From positions 434,001 to 498,000 of the forward strand of contig NZ_MJIE01000001.1 in assembly GCF_001940235.1 (NCBI RefSeq): DNA of 64,000 nt, in the 5' to 3' direction. The position numbers and the translations under genes are program-made. This document shows, piece after piece, positions 27,681-36,261 of the stretch. The first letter of the stretch is position 1, and every line of letters begins with the position of its first letter. The stretch comes from Hornefia porci (GTDB lineage Bacteria; Bacillota; Clostridia; Peptostreptococcales; Anaerovoracaceae). A model generated the notes under the pieces. That model was not told the DNA's origin, did no database searches, and saw only the letters and a list, made by a program, of their open reading frames with translations.

Positions 27681-27869
27681 TCAAATTGCCGGTTTTTGCG
27701 TAGCAGCGGCTTCCGCTTCCAGTACCCGCGCCATTTTGTCGGCGGCGGTGGTCGTGGTATCTTTCTTGAAATAGCCGGACACGACAAGGACGGAATTGCC
27801 CATGCGGATTTCCGTCACGCAGTCGGGGCGGCGGGCGGTGCGGGTGTCGTGCTGCTTGTTATCTGCCAT
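27681..27869 (-). CDS. TnpW family transposon-encoded protein
   Basis: A 62-residue protein. The core CVTEIRMGNSVLVVSGYFKK is the conserved part of TnpW-type small proteins carried beside serine recombinases in Tn4451-like and related elements. Start ATG 27869 follows AAAGGAG. Its role is unknown. Confidence 0.78.
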   Translation of the reverse strand: MADNKQHDTRTARRPDCVTEIRMGNSVLVVSGYFKKDTTTTAADKMARVLEAEAAATQKPAI

Positions 27870-27883
27870 AGGCAATACTCCTT

Positions 27884-28726
27884 TCAGTCGGTAATCAGTT
27901 TCTTCATGCTCTCCATTTTCCGCTTGGCGGTTTCCTGCCGGAAGTTGTCGCCGGTAAAGCGTACCGGGACGCACATGGAAAGCAGCCGGTCATAAATCCG
28001 GGAATGGGCGGTGTCCTCCGGGTTTCGCAGGTCGTCCAGCGTGAGGTTGGTCGTGACGATCAGCGGCTTGCCGCTGCGGTAACGGCTGTCAATCACATTG
28101 AAAACCTGTTCCAGCCCGTAGTCGGTGCCGCGTTCCATGCCAAAGTCGTCAAGGATCAGCAGCGGATAGCGGCAAAGGCGGGAAATGTACTCGTTGCGCC
28201 CCTCAAAGCTGGCGGCAAGGTCATTGAGGATCAGGGCAAAGTTCGTCATGTGGACGGGGATTTCTTTCTCCATGAGGGCGTTTGCGATACAGCCCGCAAG
28301 GTAGCTTTTCCCGGTTCCTACGCCGCCCCAGAACAGGCAGCCGATATTGTCTGTCCGCATATCCTCCCAATGCTCCACATACCGGCGGGCAAGCCCGGCC
28401 TGCGGGTTCCTGCCGTTGTCATTCTCGAAAGTCCAGTCCCGCATGGCGGGGTCGGTAAAGCCCCGGCGTTTCAGTTCTTCCACGGTGTCAAGGTGCCTGC
28501 GCCGCTTTTCGGCGGCTTCCCGTTCCTCGCGGGCGGTTTTCTGGCAGTCGCACTCTGCCGGGTGGCGGTCGCGCCCGAAGATAGCGGCCTTATCCGGCGC
28601 AAAATAGGCTTCTTTCGGCTTGCGGCACTTGCCGCAGTACAGCAAACCGTCCTCGCCGGTGTAGTCCTCCGGCTCCGGGGTGGTGGCCGTCATATTCTCC
28701 AAAACAGCGTTGATTTCGTTCTTCAT
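27884..28726 (-). CDS. DnaC/IstB-like ATP-binding replication protein
   Basis: A 280-residue AAA+ helicase-loader-like ATPase. An N-terminal zinc-finger-like segment (YCGKCRKPKEAYFA then ECDCQK) precedes the ATPase domain with Walker A FWGGVGTGKSYLAGCIA, Walker B YPLLILDDFGMERGTD and sensor I LIVTTNLTLDDL. Start ATG 28726 follows GGAGGGCGAG and overlaps the stop of the replisome organizer gene by four bases. With that gene it forms a phage-type initiator/loader pair, implying the IME replicates after excision. Confidence 0.92.
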   Translation of the reverse strand: MKNEINAVLENMTATTPEPEDYTGEDGLLYCGKCRKPKEAYFAPDKAAIFGRDRHPAECDCQKTAREEREAAEKRRRHLDTVEELKRRGFTDPAMRDWTFENDNGRNPQAGLARRYVEHWEDMRTDNIGCLFWGGVGTGKSYLAGCIANALMEKEIPVHMTNFALILNDLAASFEGRNEYISRLCRYPLLILDDFGMERGTDYGLEQVFNVIDSRYRSGKPLIVTTNLTLDDLRNPEDTAHSRIYDRLLSMCVPVRFTGDNFRQETAKRKMESMKKLITD

Positions 28727-29475
28727 AAACTCTCGCCCTCCTTGCATGAGTAGTCTGGTATGCCCTTTTTCGGGGCTTTCTTAGTTGCGTCCTCCTGCGC
28801 CCATTTGTAGATGGTGGCGGCATGGCTCTTGTATCGCTTGCCGCTGGACGCGATATGGCAGGATAGCCGGTCAATGTAATAGTCCCATTTGCCGGGCAGG
28901 TCTGCTTTCAGCCCGTCCAGTTCCGATTGCGAAAGAAAAACATTTTCATACCGGCCATAGGCGGCGCGGGCGGGTTGTCCCGTATCTAACTCTCGCTCTC
29001 TCTCTTTTTCTATCTCTTTCTCTATCTCTATCTCTGGTGGACAAATGTCCGCTTGATATGGTGGACATTTGTCCGCCCCGGCCTTTGGCAAGGCTTTCTG
29101 CTCCTGCAAAGCCAGCCTTGCCCGCCGTTTTCGCTCCCCCTCGGTAGAGGATTGGCCGATCAGTAGTTCAATGTTGCTCATATACAGTGCGCCGTTCTGT
29201 AACGGCTCCACAAGCCCCAGCTTCATAAAAATCTGCAAGGCCCGTTCTACGGTGCCGACTTGCTGACGGGTAATGGTGGCAATCATCTGCGCGGTGTAGG
29301 GGATATTTTCATCAAGCTGCAACTTCCCGCCGTTTTTCAGCGATTTCAGGTACAGTTTCAAGAGGATGTTGGAATAGAGGATACCGTCCTGCATACTTTC
29401 CAGCAGCACAATGGCGTCCTCGTCAAAGTAATTCTCTTTCAGCTTGAGGTAGTAGTATTTTCGGTTGTCTGACAT
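28723..29475 (-). CDS. phage replisome organizer-like replication initiator
   Basis: A 250-residue initiator. The N-terminal winged-helix domain (about residues 1-115) reads KYYYLKLKENYFDEDAIVLL, then GILYSNILLKLYLKSLKNGG and NIPYTAQMIATITRQQVGTV, typical of phage replisome organizer N-terminal domains. A charged repetitive linker (EIEIEKEIEKERERE) follows, then a DnaD-like C-terminal segment ending WAQEDATKKAPKKGIPDY. Start ATG 29475 follows AAAGGAGG. The gene is coupled to the DnaC-like ATPase; a copy of the initiator-associated repeat lies just upstream. Confidence 0.88.
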   Translation of the reverse strand: MSDNRKYYYLKLKENYFDEDAIVLLESMQDGILYSNILLKLYLKSLKNGGKLQLDENIPYTAQMIATITRQQVGTVERALQIFMKLGLVEPLQNGALYMSNIELLIGQSSTEGERKRRARLALQEQKALPKAGADKCPPYQADICPPEIEIEKEIEKERERELDTGQPARAAYGRYENVFLSQSELDGLKADLPGKWDYYIDRLSCHIASSGKRYKSHAATIYKWAQEDATKKAPKKGIPDYSCKEGESL

Positions 29476-29513
29476 GGTTCCTCCTTTGGGTGGATTTGGG
29501 GTGTTTGTACGCA

Positions 29514-29610
29514 TTTAGAACGCCGTTTCCGGGGGAAAAGGATAAATGTATCGCGTACCCTTTGACACCCACGAAAAAAGCCTTGATTTATGCGGGTTTG
29601 AAAGGCTCTA
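29514..29610. repeat. initiator-associated degenerate repeat, copy A
   Basis: Begins TTAGAACGCCGTTTCCGGGG and continues AAAAGGATAAA; its far end shares CTCTAAAGCGTGACA with copy C (CTCTAAAGCGTAACA). It lies between the Cys-rich VLP gene and the replisome organizer gene, so it may hold origin or regulatory functions. Confidence 0.6.
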
Positions 29611-29974
29611 AAGCGTGACATCTCTGCCTTTGTTTCCGCTTTCTCTCGGCGGCGCGGATTTTCTTCATGCGCCCGGCGCAGTCGGGGCAGTATTTCCCCC
29701 GGTTGGATTTGGGGACAAAGGCCGCTCCGCAGACGGCACACCGTTTCCGGCTCCCCCGGTATAAGAGGGCTGCGGACAGCTCCCCGTCAAGGGGCAGGAC
29801 AGCCACACGGAACCAGCGGCACATGAGGGAAAGGGAAATGCTCTGGACGCACACGCAAGGCTCCCCGTCGTCTAACAGCAGGCAGTTCCCCTCGTCGTAG
29901 TTACAGCACTCATGTACCAGCCGCCGCGCCCGCCGGTGCTGGCGGTAGTCCATGCGGGGCAGGTTATCGCTCAT
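29588..29974 (-). CDS. cysteine-rich VLP domain protein (IME copy)
   Basis: A 128-residue paralog of the protein at 12260-12625. The same cysteine clusters appear: ECCNYDEGNCLLLDDGEPCVC and RKRCAVCGAAFVPKSNRGKY followed by CPDC; the middle has VLPLDGELSAALLY. Start ATG 29974 follows AGGAGCAG and overlaps the relaxase end by 11 bases. Function unknown; metal binding is likely. Confidence 0.87.
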   Translation of the reverse strand: MSDNLPRMDYRQHRRARRLVHECCNYDEGNCLLLDDGEPCVCVQSISLSLMCRWFRVAVLPLDGELSAALLYRGSRKRCAVCGAAFVPKSNRGKYCPDCAGRMKKIRAAERKRKQRQRCHALEPFKPA

Positions 29975-31598
29975 GGCTCTGCTCCTTTCTGCGGTGCGGC
30001 TCGTCCCGGCGCAAAATCTGGTTGATATTCCGCTTGACGGTCTGCAACTCCTTGAACCGCTGCTTCTGTTCGTGATAGGTGTTATACAGGCCGTCTTTCT
30101 CGGAGATAAGCTGCTCGATCTCGGCCTGCAACGCTTTCCGGGCGGGCAGCTTGGTAATGCCATGCGCCTTGAAATACCGGGGGGCTGCGTCGGCTATGAT
30201 AAAATCGCTCTCATGGGCCTGCCGGTATGCGGCGCGGGCTTTCTCGGATTTCTGCGCTTTCAACCCGTCGCGGGCGGGCTTGGTCTGGGCGTAGGCCAAC
30301 ACCTGCCGCTGCAACTCCTTTTTCCCTTGCAGCTTGGTTTCCAGTGCTTTCAGTTCGCCGCTGGTCTGGCGCATTTCCGCATAGGCGGTATCAACGGCGG
30401 CTTCTAACTGCTCCGGGGAAGTAAAGCCGTACTGCTGGTAGACGGACAGCGTTTTGGCGGCCTGCTTCAGATTGTGTATCTTCGCCCAGCGTTCATAGCC
30501 CCGGCCTTTGCCCTCGGCCATTTTCTGCTCAATGTCCACAAGCCGCTGCACTCCGTCCTGTTTGGGGGCGGTTTGAGGGGCTTTTGCGGGCTGTATGCCG
30601 CGTTTCTCCTGCCAGGGGTATTCAGGTATGGCTGCGGCCTTTTCTATGGCTCTGGCGGCATTCTGCTCCAAAACGGCAAGGACGGCGGTGCGGTCAAAAT
30701 CGTCGCCCAGCTTCCGGGCGGTGATGGGCTTTGTCCTGTCCGGCGTGAGATAGGACAGCCGCCCCCGGCTCTCCTTGACGGTCACACCCTCCCGCAGCAG
30801 CAGAGAGGAAAACTCGTCAAAGCTGGCGGCGGTGGCAAGGGCTTTCCGTATGGTCTGCCGCAGCTTTTCCTTGTTCGTTTCAAACTTGGTCTGCCGGGGC
30901 GTGATACCATCGGCAATCATGGGGGCGTTCTGCTTGTCCAGCGCGGCTTGTCCCTTTTTCTGCGCCCAATACTCCCGGTCGGTGATGCGGTTCTTGCTGC
31001 CGTTCAAGAGGTCGATTTGGTAAAGCCCCTCCCGGTGGCACATCTCCATGACTTCGGATTTGAAGTAGCGCAGGGCAGCGTCGGTACATCGGTGCTTGCA
31101 GCCGGCTTTCGTGTCGGCTGGCCTGTCCATGTAGGGCAGGAACGGCACTTCCTCAATCCGCAGGCTGTTTATGACGATATGCACATGAATGTTGCCGCTG
31201 TGGTTATGCCCGTCCGGGTGGGTGCAGACAAGGGCTTGGTGGCCGGGGAAATGTTCTTTACAGAATTGCTCCCCCAACGCCTGCGCCCGGTCTACGGTCA
31301 GGCCGTTGTCCGGCCCGTCCCGCGGGTCAAAGCTGATGATGTAGTGGTGGCTTTTCACATCTTCCCGCCGCTGGTTTTTCTCATAGCGGAGATTGGCCCG
31401 CATACACGCAACGGCAAAATCCTCCCCGCCGCAGTTCAGCGTAGACAGCCGGTAGTCCTCGCGGGGGATAAGCCTGCCGGTTTCATCAAGGACGGGCTTC
31501 ATGGTAAATTCGTCATGCTCAAAGAGCAGGTATTGTTCGGCGGCTCCGTAGTCGGCGTTTTTAGAGTTGATATGTTTGAGTGTTGCCAACCGCGTCAC
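29964..31598 (-). CDS. relaxase / mobilization nuclease of the IME
   Basis: A 544-residue MOBP-like relaxase. The conserved histidines are in CTHPDGHNHSGNIHVHIVIN (about residues 122-141), and YLLFEHDEFTMKP near the N-terminus contains the probable catalytic tyrosine region. The C-terminal half is helical with YERWAKIHNLKQAAKTLSVY, shared with the outer relaxase. The gene starts within the 3' end of mobC (38-base overlap). It should let the IME use the mating channel of an ICE after nicking its own oriT. Confidence 0.93.
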   Translation of the reverse strand: MTRLATLKHINSKNADYGAAEQYLLFEHDEFTMKPVLDETGRLIPREDYRLSTLNCGGEDFAVACMRANLRYEKNQRREDVKSHHYIISFDPRDGPDNGLTVDRAQALGEQFCKEHFPGHQALVCTHPDGHNHSGNIHVHIVINSLRIEEVPFLPYMDRPADTKAGCKHRCTDAALRYFKSEVMEMCHREGLYQIDLLNGSKNRITDREYWAQKKGQAALDKQNAPMIADGITPRQTKFETNKEKLRQTIRKALATAASFDEFSSLLLREGVTVKESRGRLSYLTPDRTKPITARKLGDDFDRTAVLAVLEQNAARAIEKAAAIPEYPWQEKRGIQPAKAPQTAPKQDGVQRLVDIEQKMAEGKGRGYERWAKIHNLKQAAKTLSVYQQYGFTSPEQLEAAVDTAYAEMRQTSGELKALETKLQGKKELQRQVLAYAQTKPARDGLKAQKSEKARAAYRQAHESDFIIADAAPRYFKAHGITKLPARKALQAEIEQLISEKDGLYNTYHEQKQRFKELQTVKRNINQILRRDEPHRRKEQSHER

Positions 31599-31959
31599 CT
31601 ACTTTCTTTAAGACTTCATACTTGAGGGCGGCAAGGTCGGCTATGGCGGCGCGTACCTCGCCGGACAACGCATGATAGGGCGCGCCGTACTCGTTCAGAT
31701 ACCGGGCAATCTGGTTGAGGTTGCCGCCGATCCTGCCGTACTCGGCTGCGAGCTTCCCGACAGCGGAGAGCAGTTCGTCATTGACCGACGACACATGGAG
31801 TACGGGGCGTATGGTGGTACGCCGGATCGCCTGCCGGAGAAATTCCGACTGGCTGATACCATAGGGCGCAAGCCGCGCTGTGAAGTCGGCGTATTCATCT
31901 TCGGTCAGCCGGGTTTTCACAACGCGGCTGCGGTGGGGTGTGTTGTATTTTTTTCGCAT
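31561..31959 (-). CDS. mobC: MobC relaxosome protein of the IME
   Basis: A 132-residue MobC. The N-terminal basic part contains VVKTRLTEDEYADFTARLAP and SQSEFLRQAIRRTTI (ribbon-helix-helix-like), and the C-terminal signature is YGRIGGNLNQIARYLNEYG. Start ATG 31959 follows GAAAGGAGGTCA. The oriT-like hairpin at 32027-32046 lies directly upstream. Confidence 0.92.
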   Translation of the reverse strand: MRKKYNTPHRSRVVKTRLTEDEYADFTARLAPYGISQSEFLRQAIRRTTIRPVLHVSSVNDELLSAVGKLAAEYGRIGGNLNQIARYLNEYGAPYHALSGEVRAAIADLAALKYEVLKKVGDAVGNTQTYQL

Positions 31960-32020
31960 GGTCGTGACCTCCTTTCTTGCCGCATGAGCGCGGCGGGGAT
32001 AAGCGGCGCAAGCCGCATAG

Positions 32021-32055
32021 CAGGGTTTGGGGAAGGCACTCCCCAACAAGTTTCC
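32021..32055 (-). other. candidate oriT of the IME
   Basis: The inverted repeat TTGGGGA (32027-32033) / TCCCCAA (32040-32046) with a 6-base loop; on the minus strand it reads CTTGTTGGGGAGTG, then CCTTCCCCAAACCCTG. It matches the outer element's site at 8671-8697 in flanks and order and lies just upstream of mobC. Confidence 0.72.
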
Positions 32056-32504
32056 CGCGAGGGGCAAAACCGCAGAATTGCGGATTTTGGCACCGTGGTA
32101 GAAACTTGCTCTAAGTAAGCCGCAGACTGGCCCTGTCCGGGCTTTTCCGTACATAGAGCGAACAGGGCGGGGCTTTCAGCCCGCTGTTCGCTGCCTTTTT
32201 TCTTTCGCCAATATTACTCCGCAGAGGGGCTTTGCTACCCGCTGGCTGCGCTATTTTTCTTTTCCGCTAAAGATACATTTGAAAAGCCGTCAGCTACCCG
32301 CTGGACAGAGATTTTTCAAAATTTCTTTTGCCTTAGTAATCCGGGAACGGGGATTTTGGCAACCGGCGGGACAGAAAAATTTTGCTTTCACTTCCTACAA
32401 CGGAGAGATTTTGAAAATGCCAAATATCCGGGCGGGAAAATTTCTCCCCTCATTTACTACTACAACCGGCAGGGGGCAAAATGGCCGGGAGCCAGAACGG
32501 GCAA

Positions 32505-32542
32505 CAAAAAAAGCAGCAAATCTTTTTCAGACTTACTGCTTT
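32505..32542 (-). terminator. terminator downstream of the ATL gene (duplicate of 36141-36179)
   Basis: On the minus strand AAAGCAG...CTGCTTT is followed by TTTTG. The 38 bases are identical to 36141-36179 except for one missing base. Confidence 0.75.
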
Positions 32543-32630
32543 CGCTGGTCGCCGGTGGCGGCTGGTATTCAGTTTTGAAAGTTTAGGGCTGGCTGGTATG
32601 ACGATAACGCGTTTAGCAAATAAAAACTTC

Positions 32631-33110
32631 TCATCTCAAATCAAAAAGAATACTTTCATAGTCCTTTACAAAATACTTTATATTTGTGCGTCCTTTCTGA
32701 ATAATTGTGTGGCCTTCCGCTTCCAACTTTTCCTTTTGTGCCTCTACACCGCCGGGATATTTTGCGTTCAATTCCCCGTTTGCCTTTAAGGTTCGCCAAT
32801 ACGGGGTTTCATCTTCAGAACGCTGGTAACTCGCCCATGCTGCAATAGATACAAAAATCCCGGCTGTAATAGGCTCTGTGAAATCCGCTCCATTCAGTTT
32901 AGCAAAATATTCACGGATTTTTCCGACAGTGATTACTTTGCCATAAGGAATTAGTTTCATCACTTTATCATATTCGATTGGTGGGGCAAAATACATTCTG
33001 CTTCCGCCATATTTCTCAATGCTTTTCTGGTCGGTAATAATCTGAAATTTAGGCATATCCTTGCTATCATGTAGCATGGCATTAAAATCTTTTTTATCTT
33101 CATTCGCCAT
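32631..33110 (-). CDS. MGMT-family alkyltransferase-like protein without the active-site cysteine
   Basis: A 159-residue protein. Residues about 45-145 form the DNA-binding half of O6-methylguanine-DNA methyltransferase: KLIPYGKVITVGKIREYFAK, then SIAAWASYQRSEDETPYWRT and LKANGELNAKYPGG. At the site of the catalytic PCHR motif it has PYWR, so it cannot accept alkyl groups; such alkyltransferase-like proteins can flag damaged bases for other repair. Start ATG 33110 follows GGAGG. It lies in the accessory part of the IME and has lower GC than the mobilization genes. Confidence 0.8.
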   Translation of the reverse strand: MANEDKKDFNAMLHDSKDMPKFQIITDQKSIEKYGGSRMYFAPPIEYDKVMKLIPYGKVITVGKIREYFAKLNGADFTEPITAGIFVSIAAWASYQRSEDETPYWRTLKANGELNAKYPGGVEAQKEKLEAEGHTIIQKGRTNIKYFVKDYESILFDLR

Positions 33111-33214
33111 CTCTCAACACCTCCTGCCTTAATTATAGTGGAGCAGATTATTCCATGCAATGAGACGGTTTGAAAATCAGCTTGATTTTTTTCTTGTCTG
33201 ACATTGGATATAAC

Positions 33215-33412
33215 TCAACGGTCAAAGCGAAATTTGAACAGCGCGGCAATGAGCCGCTGCTTCACATAGTCCTCCACCTCGGAGTTGACCTGTCCGTTTA
33301 TTTTGGAGAAGTAGCGGATATATCCGGCGTAGTGGGAAAGAACCGTGTCGATTGCGTCCGGGTCGCCCTCATGGGCTTTAACGATTGTTTCATAGGGGAG
33401 AAGTTTACTCAT
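33215..33412 (-). CDS. helix-turn-helix protein of the Tn916 Orf7/8 type (HTH_16)
   Basis: A 65-residue protein matching the short sigma-like HTH_16 proteins of Tn916-type elements: KLLPYETIVKAHEGDPDAID, HYAGYIRYFSKINGQ and the C-terminal RLIAALFKFRFDR. Start ATG 33412 follows GGAGGG. It sits alone upstream of the ATL gene and may be a remnant of a Tn916-like regulation module rather than a part of the IME backbone. Confidence 0.82.
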   Translation of the reverse strand: MSKLLPYETIVKAHEGDPDAIDTVLSHYAGYIRYFSKINGQVNSEVEDYVKQRLIAALFKFRFDR

Positions 33413-33637
33413 GGTCGTTTCCCTCCATGAGCTGGCTGGAGAGGACAGAATGAATGTCATTTGAGTACGTCCGTTCTCGGAAACATATCCACTTCGCTTT
33501 TGGCACTATCGGTATACGGGAACATATCCAATCTCTCTCTGGAATGTATACCATACTTTTAAAAGGCAGAATAGCATTTTAACTTATGCTACCCTACCTA
33601 TAACTAAACATTTACAGTTGCATGTGGCCTATTGTTT
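33413..33637. other. short intergenic region between erm(G) and HTH gene
   Basis: GGAACATATCCA-like words occur twice (33480-33490 and 33519-33530) and an inverted repeat GGTATAC (33511-33517) / GTATACC (33546-33552) is visible. No gene is seen. Confidence 0.4.
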
Positions 33638-34384
<747 letters not shown>

Positions 34385-34538
34385 TTAAAGGTAAGCGCCT
34401 AATATAAGGGTATCTGTTCGCTTGGTCATATATTTGCCATAATAGTAGTAATCACATATGCCAGCATTTTACTCTATGATCCGGCGCTAGGATCTAGCAG
34501 TAAGCAAGCATTTTACTACAATTATGGAGGTTACATTT

Positions 34539-34955
34539 ATGCAGACAGAAAGACGAACTGCCGATGAGCAATACCGGCTCATCATGGAATGTCGCAGCAG
34601 CGGACTAAGCGATTTTCAGTGGTGCAACGAGCACGGGATCAAACCCGGTACATTCTACAACTGGGTCAAGCGGCTTCGCAAAAAATCCTGCTATGATATT
34701 CCGCCGGCAACAGGCCGGGGAGGCTATAAGCCTTCGGAACAACAGGATGTTGTCAAACTTGAAATCGTTGACCAGCCTGTTCTGCACGAAGAGACACCAC
34801 AGCTTTTAAGCGTGCTTCCGGATCATACGGATACAAACTGTATGGAAGCAACTGCTGAGATCAAACTCGGCTCCGCCCTGATCAGGATTTCAAATGATAT
34901 AGATCCGGCACTTTTAGCACAGATCATCCGGTCTGTGGGAGGTGCATCATGCTAG
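34539..34955 (+). CDS. tnpA: IS66 family accessory protein TnpA
   Basis: A 138-residue protein with an N-terminal HTH (EQYRLIMECRSSGLSDFQWC then NEHGIKPGTFYNWVKRLRKK). It is the first of three IS66 genes and overlaps tnpB by seven bases. Start ATG 34539 follows GGAGG. Confidence 0.9.
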   Translation: MQTERRTADEQYRLIMECRSSGLSDFQWCNEHGIKPGTFYNWVKRLRKKSCYDIPPATGRGGYKPSEQQDVVKLEIVDQPVLHEETPQLLSVLPDHTDTNCMEATAEIKLGSALIRISNDIDPALLAQIIRSVGGASC

Positions 34956-35296
34956 GCGACATTACAGCTGCAACAGATATTTATATCATTTGTGGCTACA
35001 CCGATATGAGAAAATCAATCGATGGTCTGTGCGCCATCATCAGAGACCAGCTTCACTTTGAACCGGAGCATACCACCGCGCTCTACCTTTTCTGCGGCAG
35101 ACGCAATGACAGGATAAAGGCACTCCTTCATGAGAATGACGGTTTTGTGCTTTTATATAAACGCCTCGATCATAACACCGGAAAATACCGGTGGCCACGT
35201 AACCGTGACGAGGTGAAAACCATTACATGGAGGCAGTTTGACTGGCTCATGTCCGGTCTTGAGATCGAGCAGCCAAAGGCAATAAAAAGTGCCTGA
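34949..35296 (+). CDS. tnpB: IS66 family accessory protein TnpB
   Basis: A 115-residue IS66 Orf2 protein with the diagnostic CGYTDMRKSIDGLCAIIRDQ near the N-terminus, then LYLFCGRRNDRIKALLHEND and WRQFDWLMSGLEI. It looks complete. It is needed with TnpC for transposition, but tnpC is truncated. Confidence 0.95.
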   Translation: MLGDITAATDIYIICGYTDMRKSIDGLCAIIRDQLHFEPEHTTALYLFCGRRNDRIKALLHENDGFVLLYKRLDHNTGKYRWPRNRDEVKTITWRQFDWLMSGLEIEQPKAIKSA

Positions 35297-35369
35297 AACG
35301 CTTGATTTTTCTAGGCTTTTGCACCTGTTTATGGTACAATAGAAGTATCAAAAAACGGAGCAGAAGACC

Positions 35370-35731
35370 ATGCCTTCAGGAGTAAAAGATATCCAGCTCT
35401 TAGAGCTTAAGGATACAATCTCACAACTGAATAAAACAATCAGCACTCAGAACGAACTCATAAGTTCATTGCAGAAGATGCTGGAAGAACGCAATGCGAA
35501 GGACAGTGAAAAAGACCTTCTGATCGCGAATCTCCAGTCTCAGCTTGCGTATCTTAAGAACAAGGTCTTTGGCTCAACCAGTGAAATACGCCATGACCAG
35601 CTGGACGGACAGCTGAATCTGTTCGGTACACCCGTCGGTGATGAAAAGCCTGCGGAAGTGATCGAACCGGAAGTGATCAGCGTCAAGGGGTATACCAAAG
35701 AGCGGAAACCCAAGGCAACCTATGATGACAA
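35370..35731 (+). pseudogene. tnpC: IS66 transposase TnpC, 5' fragment
   Basis: The first 120 codons of the IS66 transposase: a coiled-coil N-terminus (LELKDTISQLNKTISTQNEL) and the start of the conserved region (AYLKNKVFGSTSEI, KERKPKATYDDKY). Sequence similarity stops at about 35731; the frame runs on to 35921 through unrelated IME end and maff2 sequence. The DDE catalytic domain is missing, so the insertion sequence is immobile. Confidence 0.9.
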
Positions 35732-35806
35732 GTATAACTCTGTGCGCTCCATTTGTAAACATTTTTTTACGGATATAGTAGGACTGTCTATCAAATTTTT
35801 CTGTGT

Positions 35807-35823
35807 TTCTTTACGACACATGA
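35807..35823 (-). repeat. IME right end inverted repeat (att site)
   Basis: On the minus strand TCATGTGTCGTAAAGAA follows GC (35825-35824) and pairs with the left end repeat. Confidence 0.85.
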
Positions 35824-35951
35824 GCATTGGCACCTGGGTTGTCCGATCCGTATCCCTCCAAAAGGTTGATGATGCCCCAGATACCGAGGCCCGCGCCCAG
35901 CGCAATGACAAGGGTCTGTAATACGCCGACTGCACTGTTGAAAAACGCCAT
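35811..35951 (-). pseudogene. maff2: maff2 pilin gene, 5' fragment (split by IME)
   Basis: The first 42 codons of the Maff2 pilin, including a first transmembrane helix (VGVLQTLVIALGAGLGIWGI) and EGYGSDNPGANA. After the insertion point the frame reads HVS and stops at 35811. Start ATG 35951 follows AAAGGAG. A truncated 46-residue product lacks the second helix and the conserved GGG segment encoded by 25768-25863. Confidence 0.93.
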
Positions 35952-36015
35952 AAGTAAAGCTCCTTTCTGCCGCCTTGCGGCACATGACGATAAAGTTTGT
36001 GGTAGAAATGGAAAA

Positions 36016-36037
36016 GCCGCCGTAGCGTTACGGCGGC
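36016..36037 (-). terminator. hairpin upstream of maff2, terminator or attenuator
   Basis: A perfect 9-bp GC-rich stem followed by TTTTCC on the minus strand. It could reduce read-through into maff2. Confidence 0.5.
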
Positions 36038-36140
36038 AGGGTTTGCGGCGGGGCTTTGTTGGGCGCCCTCGCCCGGTATGCTGTTGTTGTGTTCTTGATT
36101 TTGGCCTCCTTTCTTGAAATTGACTAGTCTCGCAGAGTGA

Positions 36141-36179
36141 CAAAAAAAGCAGCAAATCTTTTTCAAGACTTACTGCTTT
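36141..36179 (-). terminator. terminator of the XRE gene (duplicate of 32505-32542)
   Basis: AAAGCAG/CTGCTTT stem followed by TTTT on the minus strand, 83 bases after the XRE stop. Confidence 0.75.
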
Positions 36180-36261
36180 GAGTGCCTCCATGATGGACGG
36201 TGATTATTCGGTTTTCATGGTAAGAGAGAAGTAGCACCTTGGCTGCTGCTTTTACTTTGGC

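Larger units (their letters stand above)
31960..32630. other. IME non-coding region: oriT area and duplicated terminator
   Basis: No gene is supported. From right to left on the minus strand it holds a terminator-like hairpin (32505-32542), AT-rich sequence with several short direct repeats (ACCCGCTGG near 32236 and 32295), and the oriT-like core at 32027-32046. Short frames exist near 32402-32600 but lack convincing signals. Confidence 0.5.
34391..35731 (+). mobile_element. IS66-family insertion sequence, truncated at the 3' end
   Basis: The left end begins near 34391 with GTAAGCGCCTAATATAAGG, which has the GTAAGCG start common in this family. It contains tnpA, tnpB and the first third of tnpC. 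The sequence departs from IS66 at about 35731, and about 90 bases of IME end follow. Confidence 0.85.
35952..36261. other. leader region of maff2 with hairpins
   Basis: A strong hairpin GCCGCCGTA/TACGGCGGC with a 4-base loop (36016-36037) is followed on the minus strand by TTTT and lies about 65 bases before the maff2 start. Before it, 36028-36099 could encode 23 residues (KNTTTAYRARAPNKAPPQTL...) from an ATC placed behind AAAGGAGG. A terminator at 36141-36179 ends the upstream gene. Confidence 0.55.

Noticed and set aside
30474..31625. A 383-codon plus-strand frame opposite the IME relaxase
   Set aside because: Antisense to a relaxase with intact histidine motif; composition is not protein-like.
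32402..32600. Short plus-strand frames in the IME non-coding region
   Set aside because: Three overlapping frames of similar length without clear ribosome binding site preference or family; they include the terminator hairpin.
35732..35921. 3' continuation of the truncated tnpC frame
   Set aside because: After 35731 the translation no longer follows IS66 and runs through the IME end and maff2 antisense; it is read-through and not a domain.
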